DNA from: Trichomonas vaginalis G3
Taxonomy: Eukaryota > Parabasalia > Trichomonadida > Trichomonadidae
Reading direction: 5' to 3'
Length of the DNA stretch: 64,000 nucleotides
Assembly (NCBI RefSeq): GCF_026262505.1
Contig: NC_067206.1
Span: forward strand, 24,319,896 to 24,383,895
Shown: positions 26,832-36,881 of the stretch, piece after piece
Layout of the letters: each line of letters begins with the position of its first letter
Position numbering within the stretch: the stretch's first letter is position 1
Position numbers and translations under genes: made by a program
The notes under the pieces: model-generated
The model's database searches: none
Told to the model about the DNA's origin: nothing
What the model saw: only the letters and a program-made list of their open reading frames with translations

Positions 26832-28136
26832 TTAATCGAATGGATTGTAATTCGAGCCATTATCAGAATCATCACTACTATCGAAATTAAACATGTGCAC
26901 AGCAATTGCTGGGGCCGCTCTTCCTGCTTCTCTGTCCAAAGCAAGGATGTCAGCGTTTATGTCAAATGTCATCAAAGATTTGCCATAACCCTCGCTTAGA
27001 AAGCCTAGCTTAGCCGTAATAGCCTTCTGAACTTCTTTCCATGACTCAAAATTATTTAATGCTGGCAAATTGTCTTCTTTTAATTTAAAGAATCTGGCTA
27101 ATCTAAACACATGAGCATCCGGTCTTTCCAGTTTAAGATTTTCGTTTATCTTGTCAATTACGTTTGAATTTTGAATACTTAAATTAATTTCATCAATATC
27201 GCAAAAAACAACAGCTTTAACAATACTACTTGTGAGAAATGTATAGAGTAGATTATTAAATAGCATGTCGTAGAGTTTAACGCTTTGATGTGGATATATT
27301 GAAATTAAATCTGGTAAATATGGAGTTATTTCCTGGAAGTTGAAATCATTTTCGTGTTCTGCTATTTCTTTATTGTATAACGATGATTGTTTTTTGATTA
27401 ATTTAATTTCTCTAAAAGCAAGCATTTTTAACTGAGTTGAGGCTGTTTCCTTAAGCACAGCATTGAATAGAGCTGAAATAATGCCCGAATAGTCGTAATC
27501 TTCAAATGGATTTTCGGCATTTATTTCTGCCAATTTTGGTAAAAACCAGGTTGTTATAGATATTGCGGGAATTGCAAATGTTTCTTTATACTGGATCGCT
27601 TGGCTTAGCTGTTCAAGTAATAGATCTTTGTCTTCGATATAAAAGTTGAATTTCATGAGAATTAAAAGAAGTAATTCGCTATACATTCCGTCGTTAAGAC
27701 GTTTAATAAGCTCTGGGAATATGTCTTGCATATCTGAAAGCAAAGATCCAGAAGTGAAAGCTAAATAAGTTGTAAGAATTCGTGTAAAATGAAGAGATAA
27801 TAGAGGTATTTTTGCTGCATTTTTATCGAAAAAGTTTAATAAGAATCGTGTGAATCCTTCATCACTGCAAAGACGATCTTGTATTGGAGATTTCGAAACT
27901 AAAACTAGAGTGGCTTTTTCTGAATATGTGTAGAAGTCTTCCTTATCCATAAAATCATCTTCTAGTGAATATTTAAGTATTTTTCGGAAGCATTTGCCAC
28001 TCAATAAGAAATCAACTACTTCTTCGTTTTCGTCTTTGAGTGCAGCAGCCAAAGATTTATGAAGCAAAACTGTTTCTAAAGTTGTTTCATCGTTTGATAC
28101 TAAATTGATCAATTCTTCTAGTGAACCTTCTTCCAT
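26832..28136 (-). CDS. SAPS-like protein, possible PP6 phosphatase regulatory subunit
   Basis: The 434-residue all-helical protein starts with LEELINLVSNDETTLETVLL and LAAALKDENEEVVDFLLS. These match the pattern at the start of SAPS (SIT4-associated) proteins, where an LDKLLEKEDVTLEELLDEDDVLQECK-type helix pair leads into KLLDFL. HEAT-like helices follow (for example the segment ending FLLNFFDKNAAKIPLLSLHF). The C-terminus is acidic and serine-rich (FDSSDDSDNG). SAPS proteins are regulatory subunits of PP6/Sit4-type phosphatases. The match is by pattern only; another HEAT/armadillo protein is the alternative. The gene looks whole and lies next to the left edge of element 2. Confidence 0.55.
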   Translation of the reverse strand: MEEGSLEELINLVSNDETTLETVLLHKSLAAALKDENEEVVDFLLSGKCFRKILKYSLEDDFMDKEDFYTYSEKATLVLVSKSPIQDRLCSDEGFTRFLLNFFDKNAAKIPLLSLHFTRILTTYLAFTSGSLLSDMQDIFPELIKRLNDGMYSELLLLILMKFNFYIEDKDLLLEQLSQAIQYKETFAIPAISITTWFLPKLAEINAENPFEDYDYSGIISALFNAVLKETASTQLKMLAFREIKLIKKQSSLYNKEIAEHENDFNFQEITPYLPDLISIYPHQSVKLYDMLFNNLLYTFLTSSIVKAVVFCDIDEINLSIQNSNVIDKINENLKLERPDAHVFRLARFFKLKEDNLPALNNFESWKEVQKAITAKLGFLSEGYGKSLMTFDINADILALDREAGRAAPAIAVHMFNFDSSDDSDNGSNYNPFD

Positions 28137-28735
28137 TATTAAAATCTCAAGAAAATTAAAAGAAAAAAATAAAAAGCATTAATATATTAAATGTGATCAA
28201 ATAATCAAATATAATGATATAAGCTAAATTCACAATGCTATTGCCTTAAATATCAATACAATACATTTAATATGTACTAGAGACACATCTCGTAAACATT
28301 CTCAGTATGATTTCATGTAAAACAACGATGTGTAATCAGGCAATACCTTTATTCTTATTTTGCAAATAATAGTAGTATATGATGCGGGTTGTGTGACTTT
28401 TTTTGTAATCGTAAGAATTCTCACATAATTGAATGATTTTTGAACATACTTCCGAATAGCAGATTTTAAAAATTTATGAATAATTTATAAAAAGTTTTTA
28501 TTCCTACAATTCCTATATTACCATTAATAAAAAGAATATATTTTATAATAGTTTCATTTCGAACATGTTAAAATTTATCTGCATTTCGAAAAATTTTATT
28601 ATAAATGATAATATAATTTATTAAATTAATATATAACTTATGAATTTTTACTTTTTGTATGAAATAAAATTTAGTATTAATAAAGTTATAAAATAAATTG
28701 GTGCATGTTAGATGTAAATAAGATATAAAAAGGTG
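28137..28735. other. AT-rich region at the presumed left edge of element 2
   Basis: No gene is seen. The boundary between host DNA and element 2 must lie between here and about 29.1 kb, but no clear tip could be placed because the partner end is outside the window. Confidence 0.5.
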
Positions 28736-28744
28736 TTTATGAAT

Positions 28745-29020
28745 ACTTTAGCAGAACTTCTACTGGTAGAGTTTATACTGGCAGAACTTCTACTGGTAGA
28801 GTTTATACTGGCAGAACTTCTACTGTTTCCCTCAAAATTGAATACTTTAGCAGAACTTCTACTGGTAGAGTTTATACTGGCAGAACTTCTACTGGTAGAG
28901 TTTATACTGGCAGAACTTCTACTGGCAGAACTTCTACTGGTAGAGTTTATACTGGCAGAACTTCTACTAGTAAAGTTTCTACTGGTAGAACTTCTACTGG
29001 CAGAATTTCTACTGGTTATA
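28745..29020. repeat. Minisatellite of 15/30-bp units
   Basis: About 17 copies of a 15-base unit alternate between GAACTTCTACTGGTA-like and GAGTTTATACTGGCA-like versions, with one interruption near 28829-28843. The period is a multiple of three and the unit lacks stops, so open frames appear on both strands; I do not call them genes. Polinton ends often carry tandem repeats, so this may lie within the left terminal repeat of element 2. Confidence 0.85.
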
Positions 29021-29166
29021 TATGGTGTCAATTTTTTAAAAAATTTTGAATTCAATGAGTTATATCAAAAATAAAATTCTTGAATAGAGTAAAAAAATTT
29101 AAATAATTTATTTAAATATTTTCTTCTGACATTTTTGAATAATTTATTTTTTTAATTCGTAAGAAA

Positions 29167-29646
29167 ATGAGTGGATCAAGATTCGTAACCGTCAATCAAT
29201 TAATGGATGCTCTTTCACCAATTCTTGAAAATGTTAAACAAGTAGATGTTTATTTCGATGATTATGTAGAAAGTTTATATTATAAAGGTAAACATAATAT
29301 TAAACCCATTGCTTTTGCATTTGATAATAAATTAATTGAAAATGCAAAAATTTGGGAATTAATTCCAGATATTGAATATATAACGAATATAACTAATAAA
29401 TGGTTCAAACGAATTCCAACCACAAAAGTTCTTTGTAAATTAATGATCAAAACCGAGGCCAAAGAATTTCATGAATTTACATATCATCCAAATAAAGTTT
29501 CAGAACTAGAAAATGAAAAACTTCAGAAAAAATTAAACGATAGACTTTCAAATGATCGTATTGAAAAAATAAATAAACTAGCAGAAGTTGCATTTAATAA
29601 TGAAATATTTGATGAATATAACCTTGAACTCAGTGATGGGCTTTAA
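29167..29646 (+). CDS. Small conserved Polinton protein, 159 residues
   Basis: The product aligns by eye with the protein at 54513-54984 in element 3: TVNQLMDALSPILENVKQVD and VYFDDYVES here match SYNALATAIKNEFNGASNVN and VIFNKKFVKES there, followed in both by PIAFAFDNK / PLAIVIDRK. It is therefore a conserved gene of at least two Polinton families in this genome. The fold looks alpha/beta; no function is known to me. The frame is open. Confidence 0.6.
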   Translation: MSGSRFVTVNQLMDALSPILENVKQVDVYFDDYVESLYYKGKHNIKPIAFAFDNKLIENAKIWELIPDIEYITNITNKWFKRIPTTKVLCKLMIKTEAKEFHEFTYHPNKVSELENEKLQKKLNDRLSNDRIEKINKLAEVAFNNEIFDEYNLELSDGL

Positions 29647-30046
29647 GGACCCGGGCTCAACGAGTCATGATTTATGAAATCAATAATTTGATTTATTCGC
29701 TCTTCAATAATTTCTATTCTTTTTGTTAAATTGTTGCATGCTAAGTTCGGTCAAAATGTAAACCTCTCAATTTTATCGTCGGGGGAAGTAACTCAATTCC
29801 TTCAAAATTATTCTTTAAATATTGAATTTAAAGTTATTTAATTTGGATTATAAATAAATAGGCTAATACAATATTTAAAAATGAGAAAAAATAACTTTTC
29901 AAAGAACTTTTCATAATCTCAAAGAAAATTTTTTATTCAATAATTATATAAATTAATTAACATTCATAATGAAATTGGATTTTTTTTATAAAAAATTGGT
30001 CCTACTTAACTTTTTGAGAGAATTTGGCTTTCTCGTAAACGAAAAA
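29647..30046. other. AT-rich spacer before the hairpin array
   Basis: No gene is seen in these 400 bases. Short AT-rich direct repeats only. Confidence 0.5.
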
Positions 30047-31329
30047 GGGGATTTGACGGAGTCAAATCCCCGCTCACAAAAAGTGGACTTTACATGTCAA
30101 ATTTTATATGCATGTAATGTCCACTTTTATGAGTTTTAGGAAGGAATTGGAAGCCATGAGTTACTGACATTGCATCAGTAGCTCATAGCCTCCAATTCCT
30201 TCAAAAAATGGGAGAAACTTTGTCCGAATAGTTTAACATTCGGACAAAGTTTCTCCCATTTTAAGAAGGAATTGGAGGGTAAGAGATATACCATATGAAT
30301 GTATATCTCTTACCCTCCAATTCCTTCTAGAAAGTGTCCAAACTTTGGGTTAATTGCAAAGTATTAACCCAAAGTTTGGACACTTTCAAGTGGAGATGGA
30401 AGGCTTTGGGGTATATATTAATACAATATACCTCAAAGCCTTCCATCTCCACTACAAATGTGAGAAACTTTGTCCGAATAGTTTAACATTCGGACAAAGT
30501 TTCTCCCATCTTTCAATGTAATTGCTACCTGTGAGGTACTGACTTGAAGTCAGTGCTTCACAGGTAGCAATATCCAAAAATTTAAAAACATTTTATCAGT
30601 TCGTTAGAGAACTAGAGCCTCCTAGGTACTGAACCAGAATCAGTGCCTAGGGGACTCTAGTGATCTATATAAATCTGAGAAACTTTGAGGAAATTGTTCG
30701 ACATTTCCTCAAAGTTTCTCAGCAATTTAGCGAGGAATGTTCGTTATCGTGTAGATATTTATAATATATACATGATAACAAACATTCCCCGCTAAAAGAT
30801 GTAAAATCTTATAAGAAATAATTGCAAAAGAATAACAAATTGCAACAAATTTTATATGAAACTGAACCTTATGAGGTAGTGATTCAAGATCACCGCCTCA
30901 TAAGATTCAGTTTCAATCTCAAGTATCTCAAAAGTAAGGCTCTATTTTTTGCCATGTAAAGTGTCACTTTTCTGTCCAAATGATAAGTTATTCAGAGAAA
31001 GTTTCCCAGCTATCAAGAGGGAATTGTTCCTTATGAGGTATATATTCATACTGTATACCTCATAAGGAACAATTCCCTCCTTAAAACGAGAAAACTTGTT
31101 CGAAATTGTTTATCATTTCGAACAAGTTTTCTCGTTTTTAATAAGAAACTAAAGGCTATGAGGCACTGATTATATATTAGTGCCTCACAGCCTTTAGTTT
31201 CTAATAGATAGCTGGGAAACTTTCTCCAAATGATAAGTTATTCAGAGAAAGTTTCCCAGCTATCAAGAGGGAATTGTTCCTTATGAGGTATATAGTTATA
31301 ATGTATACCTCATAAGGAACAATTCCCTC
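30047..31329. repeat. Array of about 18 long stem-loops, two alternating families
   Basis: Eighteen hairpins follow each other with few bases between them, at 30047-30071, 30079-30128, 30140-30202, 30205-30262, 30264-30328, 30330-30387, 30389-30453, 30462-30505, 30521-30571, 30612-30662, 30676-30723, 30729-30794, 30859-30913, 31017-31079, 31083-31138, 31144-31202, 31207-31264 and 31267-31329. Stems are 18-28 bp, many perfect. Family A shares a GAAACTTT-like core in the left arm with loops near 8 bases. Family B starts GGAATTG-like or ends in TGAGGTA(C)TGA-like stems and is about 51-66 bases long. The families alternate over most of the array. Between copies the stem sequence differs, yet both arms differ together. 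The blocks 30975-31079 and 31222-31329 are near-identical repeats. No coding potential is seen. Confidence 0.9.
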
Positions 31330-31735
31330 ATTAAAATCGTAGATATTTTTTACTTATTACTCATGCTTTCAAAATCACAATCCTCTGAAAAGTTATTTTT
31401 TATTAAGAATTTAGAATTTTGATAAATACCTTTTTTCAATTTGATATAATACTTATATATTTTCAAAAAGACATTTTGAAAAGATATCTCAAAAGTTCTC
31501 TGAAAACCTATTTTTGATTAATTTTGAGAAATATCCGTATTAAATTAATCACTAAATTCATTCAACACTACTTTAATTTTTAAATTCAAAAAATTATATG
31601 TGCTTCTTAAAATGTCTCACAAAAATTTTATTATAAAATTATATACAATATTAAAAATCCCACAACATTTTTTACTTTACATAATCGTACTTCCTCGACG
31701 ATTAATTTTCCCTCAATTCCTATCGTTGACCGAAC
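31330..31735. other. AT-rich spacer after the hairpin array
   Basis: No gene is seen. The stretch CAATCCTCTGAAAAGT near 31379-31394 also occurs in the hairpin at 17448-17513. Confidence 0.5.
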
Positions 31736-32044
31736 TTAGCATGCAACAAAATCATCTATTTTCATTAATGAGGTGATTCTTGATTGAGGAATAGATTTCA
31801 AACTAACCACTCCTTTTATTTTTGAAATTTTGAATCCATCAACTTTAAACATTTTATTCAATTTACACGTTGTCAATTCTTCAAATAATTTTTTATTATT
31901 AGCATAATAGTCATTAAATTCTTCAACAGATGAAAAAATTTTTATTTCAGTAATTGGTTTAACAACGTTTATTTTTTGTTGAACATCTTTACTTTCATTT
32001 ATTTCTTCCTCCTCTGTTTCATTTATTTTTAAAATTGGTTTCAT
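31736..32044 (-). CDS. Small hypothetical Polinton protein, 102 residues
   Basis: The product has an acidic N-terminus (INETEEEEINESKD) and a C-terminal domain with SVEEFNDYYANNKKLFEELT and KVDGFKISKIKGVVSLKSIP. No family is recognised. It is divergent from the amphipathic-protein gene at 32111, sharing a 66-base AT-rich upstream region. Confidence 0.45.
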   Translation of the reverse strand: MKPILKINETEEEEINESKDVQQKINVVKPITEIKIFSSVEEFNDYYANNKKLFEELTTCKLNKMFKVDGFKISKIKGVVSLKSIPQSRITSLMKIDDFVAC

Positions 32045-32110
32045 TTATCATTAAATAAAAATTAGAATATAAGTGATGAAATATATTTTTTAATTAATAT
32101 TAAATCAGAA

Positions 32111-32347
32111 ATGGCGGCAGGATTCTTTAAAAAATTATGGGAAGGAATTAAGAAAGCTGCGGGTTGGGTTCATCAAAAGATTATTAAACCCATTGCAAAC
32201 TTTTTGGCACCAGTAGCGAAAACGGCAGGAACTATCATAGGTGGAGTATTAGGTACTAAAGCAGGTAATCCGGCGATGGGAGCACAAGCAGGTAACGCAA
32301 TTGGTGGAATAGCTGAAGGAATACTTAATAAAATAGGAGGTAGATAG
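32111..32347 (+). CDS. Amphipathic, glycine-rich small protein (possible membrane-active virion protein)
   Basis: The 78-residue product begins MAAGFFKKLWEGIKKAAGWV, a classical cationic amphipathic helix, followed by a hydrophobic, glycine/alanine-rich segment with repeated KAGNPAMGAQAGNAIGG-type sequence. This recalls the membrane-lytic minor capsid proteins of adenoviruses (protein VI type) and small virion proteins of virophages. Its position directly before the capsid gene supports a virion role. The N-terminus is nearly the same as in the converging gene at 32325-32588. Function is inferred from physical character only. Confidence 0.55.
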   Translation: MAAGFFKKLWEGIKKAAGWVHQKIIKPIANFLAPVAKTAGTIIGGVLGTKAGNPAMGAQAGNAIGGIAEGILNKIGGR

Positions 32348-32588
32348 TGGAAAAATAAATAAATATTATTTTTATCTTAGTATCGGTTGAAGTCTTTGAT
32401 AAACTTTTTCTCCCTTTATTTAATACTTCTCTTATTGGGGCAGCTTTTGGCGTTATTGATTCAGCAATGTCACTAATTGCTTCTTTATTCTTAAATATCC
32501 AATTTGCTCCTTTCTTCATTGTTTCCCAAACTTTATGCGCTCCTCTTTTTACTTTATCCCATAATTTTTTAAAGAATCCTGCAGCCAT
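32325..32588 (-). CDS. Second amphipathic small protein, convergent and overlapping
   Basis: The 87-residue product begins MAAGFFKKLWDKVKRGAHKV, so its first ten residues equal those of the gene at 32111-32347, but the remainder is more basic and ends in a hydrophobic tail (IFIYFSTIYLLFY). The two genes converge and overlap by 23 bases. A duplicated and inverted copy of an ancestral membrane-active protein gene is the simplest reading. Confidence 0.5.
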   Translation of the reverse strand: MAAGFFKKLWDKVKRGAHKVWETMKKGANWIFKNKEAISDIAESITPKAAPIREVLNKGRKSLSKTSTDTKIKIIFIYFSTIYLLFY

Positions 32589-32657
32589 AGTTGATTATTT
32601 CATTAAAATTAAAAATTCATTTTCATCTTTTAATTTTGATTTTTTATTTATTAATAA

Positions 32658-34298
32658 ATGACGACTAACTATTTGGTGCCAAACACTAAACCGATTAATG
32701 GAAATGTGTTTCATTCATTCGAAAAGATAAATGAAATATTCGCAAAGAATGACGGTAGAAGATATTATAGAGAACTTGAAAGTTCATGCTATGACTCTGA
32801 TGCTCCATATTTTGATGATAAACAAACTCATTTAAGAATTACAAATCCGGCTCATGATGTGAACCAATTAGGTGACACATATATTAAACGCAAAGTTAAA
32901 GCAACTCTAGTTTCAAATAAAGCTTTCACATGTGATGCCGCTTTTAAATGCATGCGTTTATTCGTTGGTTACAAATCATCAAATCAAAGCTTTAAACAAT
33001 TAGAAGTAGAAACCGAAAGAGGTTGATGCTGGTTATCTTCAGATGGATTGCGCCCGTGAATCTTTCGCATTTGCAACATATAAACCAAAATCAGAAAGGA
33101 AAGTTAAAAAGTTTGTTCATTCGTTATATAATAATGTTCAAAAATATGATAACTCAGTATGTGGTAAATATATTGACCCTTCAGAAGTTTTCAAGAAAGC
33201 AAATGAAGAAGTTGATGTCACTTTTGATATGATTATTCCGGTAAATGATTTGTTAGCATTTCAGGCGTTCGATGATTATCCTAAATCATTTGGTGAAATC
33301 ATTCTTAAATATTATGTTTTCAGAGATACTTTAGTATTTTGTCAGGTTGACCGTTAAGAGTTGCTGATTTACAAAATTACGTTTATGAAAAGATAACTGA
33401 TGAAAATTATGAAAAGATTATGAATCATGTTTATAAATATGATCGCAAATTCCAACAAATCGGACTTCCTACCAAATTAATTACAAGCTTAGCCGCTACA
33501 TCTGCTGACGCAACAGTTGATAACGTTATTATTTCATGCACAAAGATGGAAGTTTTAGAGGATAAATGCATTACACCAGGATATGGTTTAATTGAAGAAT
33601 CAGTTAAAGCAATACCACGTTTATTCAGTAAGGAAGATCCATTCATGATTCCAGCTCAACATATTGACGTTCGTTCACTAAATGGAGGTTGCATCACTCC
33701 TGAAAGGTATCAGTTCAGATTTCTCATACGCTCTTCATAATGTTACAGATGTTGTGTTAACATTTCCGAAGAATGCAATGCAAAGAACGGTTTTAGAAAA
33801 TCCAATGCTTCGAGGTCTTCAGGTCACTATAGATTCCAGAAACTTCCCCGATCAAGCGATGACCACAGTGGGTGACATATTCTTTACACGTATGCTTCAA
33901 GCTTCTGATTTAGATGGAGTGAATGAATGCACGGAAGAATATGAGGACTCATTAACTAGACCACTGAATGATGATAATGGCACACCATTAGCTAGAACAT
34001 GGAAAGACCAAACTTCATTCTTATGCACTATTCCAGTTCAACGTGATGGAGCGGGTATATTCTTTGATGGATTAGAAACTTTCACTCACAAGTTACAGTA
34101 CAAGTGAAAGCTTATCCAATCATTCAGGGTGTAAATGACACTTACTGTTCAAAGGTGACAAATCCTCCTCAGGTTTGGTTTACTAGGACTACGTATTGGA
34201 CATGGACACCGGACGAAGGTTTGAAATATCATTCAACAGGTACACCACCACAGTATAGAAGTTCATATGATGAAATATTGATGAATAGAAATGTTTAA
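32658..34298 (+). pseudogene. Major capsid protein of element 2, broken
   Basis: The locus starts MTTNYLVPNTKPINGNVFHS and spans about 547 codons, close to the whole capsid protein of element 1. The middle segment FDMIIPVNDLLAFQAFDDYP with KSFGEIILKYYV aligns with KLRVPLSSFLIFRFLRYLPN and AGKISIEL in element 1, in the same relative position. I therefore read it as the double-jelly-roll capsid protein. It is broken, with about four breaks. It is followed closely by the packaging ATPase on the same strand. Confidence 0.7.
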
Positions 34299-34322
34299 AA
34301 TTATAAATTTATTTTTGATTAA

Positions 34323-35135
34323 ATGGATTTAAATTCTGAAGAATTAGCGGGAGTATATAATACATACGTAGATGATATGATTAATGAAGCATTGAGTGAT
34401 AATAGAAATGCTCTATCTAAGGAAAAATTAATGAAAATTCCATATTCTGAATGTTACTTAAATTCAATCACTGCAGCAATTGGTAAACAAAATAAAGGTA
34501 AAACATTAACGATATTAAAACAAATTATCATTATTGCTAACACTTCCCCCCATTCACATGTGTTAATTTATATCAACCGTTCAGGTTCACCTTCAGATGA
34601 TACATTTGAATCTTTAAAGCATTTAATCAAAATTCCAATTATTTATTTATCACAAGAAGAAGCAGAAGATTATTTAAAAAACTTTTTAATGTATAAAGAA
34701 TTATATAATACAATCAAGAAGCAAGGATTAGAGGATAAAATTATTGATAAACAACGGGATGAATTATTTGAAACACTTTCTATTTCAAATTTTGATAAAG
34801 AATTTTTGCATTCACTCATTTTTCTAGATGATGCAGTGAAATCAAAACTAATAACTAATGAGAAATCATATTTTAATCAATTATTAACTCAATGTCGACA
34901 TATTCAATGTTCATTCTTCATGGCTGTTCAATACTTCAAAGCATTAAGCACAAACATTAAATCAAATCTATCAACACTTTTCATTTCAGTGGGTTAGTCG
35001 TCAACAGTTGAACGTTATGCTTTATCAAGTGAATTTACCAATGAGCATTATGAACTTTACACACAATATCAGCAATTAGGTGAACATGGAAAAATAATAG
35101 TTGATTTAAATAAAGGAGGTGTTAAATTTGATTAA
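34323..35135 (+). pseudogene. FtsK/HerA-type DNA-packaging ATPase of element 2
   Basis: The product starts MDLNSEELAGVYNTYVDD, with Walker A GKQNKGKT, Walker B LIFLDDAV and the later motif SFFMAVQYFKALS in the order expected of A32-like packaging ATPases. The locus of about 270 codons fits the family size. It follows the capsid gene by 24 bases on the same strand. It should power DNA loading into the capsid. The copy looks broken near its end, about one break. Confidence 0.8.
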
Positions 35136-35175
35136 CTTTTTATAATTAATTTTTATTTTTTATTTATAATTAAAC

Positions 35176-35935
35176 ATGACAGAAATAGCAAATCTTCTAC
35201 AGGTTCCATTAAAACAAAGGACAAACAAAAAGGGTGCATATAATAGAACTATGAAAGTTCCAGACGGAATGAAAGAATTAGTCCACATTGTTGCCGGTCT
35301 TCAAAAGGATGTTAAACAAATGAGAAACGTTTTAACATTACCAGAAGCTCAAGCATATGCCAAACGTCATGGACCAAATTGGGAAGCACATGAAGCAGAC
35401 ATTACAGGACCAAATGGAAAGCCTGATGGTATAAATGAAGTTTTCGTTACTGATGGTCAAGGAAATATTAAAGTCATAAATGGGTATAAATTAACAATGA
35501 CGGATTATCCTAAACGTAAAGCATATAATGAACGTTATCCTATGAAATTTGATGAAAATGGAAAAGCTGTTAAACAATACATTGGAGAAGGTGAAAATGG
35601 TCCAATGTATTCATACCATCTTAATCCATATTCTTATTTCAATGAAGAATTAAATGCTGTTGAAGAGGGACCGAATGGATTACCACGATATGTTAATCAG
35701 TTTATGGTCAATATGCAAATTTGAGAACCTGAAATTCCAGCTAAGAAATTCTTTAAAGTTGCTTTATTCGATCCAGTGTTCAATGAACAGAAGAAAAGCA
35801 ATGAAAGCAGAATTTAAACCAATTCAAGTGGCAAGAATTTCTTCATCTTCACTTTCAGAAGCGTTCAAGGAATTGATAAAGAAACCACTTTATTCTCAAC
35901 AAGGTTATAACTTTGATTTAATTAAAGAGAAGTGA
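35176..35935 (+). pseudogene. Conserved protein of structural-gene block, broken
   Basis: The product starts [20 protein letters not shown] and contains [20 protein letters not shown] and [20 protein letters not shown]. Segments of this pattern (PNW near a GP, then NGYKL) recur in uncharacterised proteins of Polinton-like and larger DNA viruses as I remember them; no function is established. Its position between ATPase and penton suggests a virion protein. About one break. Confidence 0.45.
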
Positions 35936-36158
35936 TAGACGTAAATTAGAAAAATCAGATGGTTTAAGAATGCATGTAATGAATGATTAAAGATATTGTA
36001 AATGATAAAATAAGACTGGAAGAAACTCAAAGCAATATCAATAACATATTGGTGCAGTTACAAGAAAGTATAAGCAAACAATGATGAACCTTGGGATATT
36101 ACCGTAACAACTAAATAAAACTTTAAATATATTTTTTCTTTTTTTTTATTCAATTATA

Positions 36159-36881
36159 ATGAGAAGACGTTTCACAAGTCAAAAGAACACACAAACGCAA
36201 AAAGCAGAGATTACGGTTGGTTATAACGTAAATGATGATAAATCACGAATTATTCAAAATGTTAAAGTTAATGTTAGTCCTGAATTAACAAGGTCAGCAA
36301 CACAGTCCAATTTATTAACTCGTGACTTCCAAAGAAAGAGGAGGAGCAAAATAAAGAAGATGGAGACCAATCATTTTATCTGAACCCGGTAAAGAACCCG
36401 TTGAAATCCCACATATCCAACATACCCCCACTCTTTCATCAAACATCGAGAACCCAGGAATCTACGATTCCAGTCGCAATGCGCCATATAAAATAGACAT
36501 TAATTCTGAATTAATGAAAATTTACCGTGATATAATAATTAATAATTATGATTCAATAATAAATTTAATTGACCAATCTGGTTTTAATTATTTTACCTTA
36601 TGAATCATTAATTCACATTATCGCCATTCTTTGTGATGTTCAAGATTCAGACGTTAAGATTCAATTTTTCATAGATGATGAGGTTCATGCTGCGGAACAG
36701 TTGCAAAAATAATCCTATAAAGGATATTAGCACAATTAAGATATCAAAGAACGGAGCAACAACTGAACTACATTTAACTTATAATAACATATACAATAAA
36801 ATAGTTGATGAATATAAAATATCACTTGAAAATTCTTTGTTAAGGCTATTTAATATTCAAGGCATTAACATTATCGAATAA
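36159..36881 (+). pseudogene. Hypothetical Polinton protein, broken
   Basis: The locus starts MRRRFTSQKNTQTQKAEITV with a basic N-terminus, continues with DDKSRIIQNVKVNVSPELTR, and ends near 36881 with a segment containing TIKISKNGATTELHLTYNNI. Continuous composition suggests one former gene of about 240 codons. No family is recognised. A few breaks. Confidence 0.35.

Noticed and set aside
28708-29074. Frames of 113-115 codons on both strands (SRSSASINST and AELLLVEFIL repeats)
   Set aside because: Minisatellite with a period that is a multiple of three; open frames are a by-product.
30047-31329. Reading the hairpin array as a CRISPR or bacterial REP/attC integron array
   Set aside because: There is no constant repeat plus variable spacer, no integron integrase, and the stems differ between copies in a paired way not seen in those systems.
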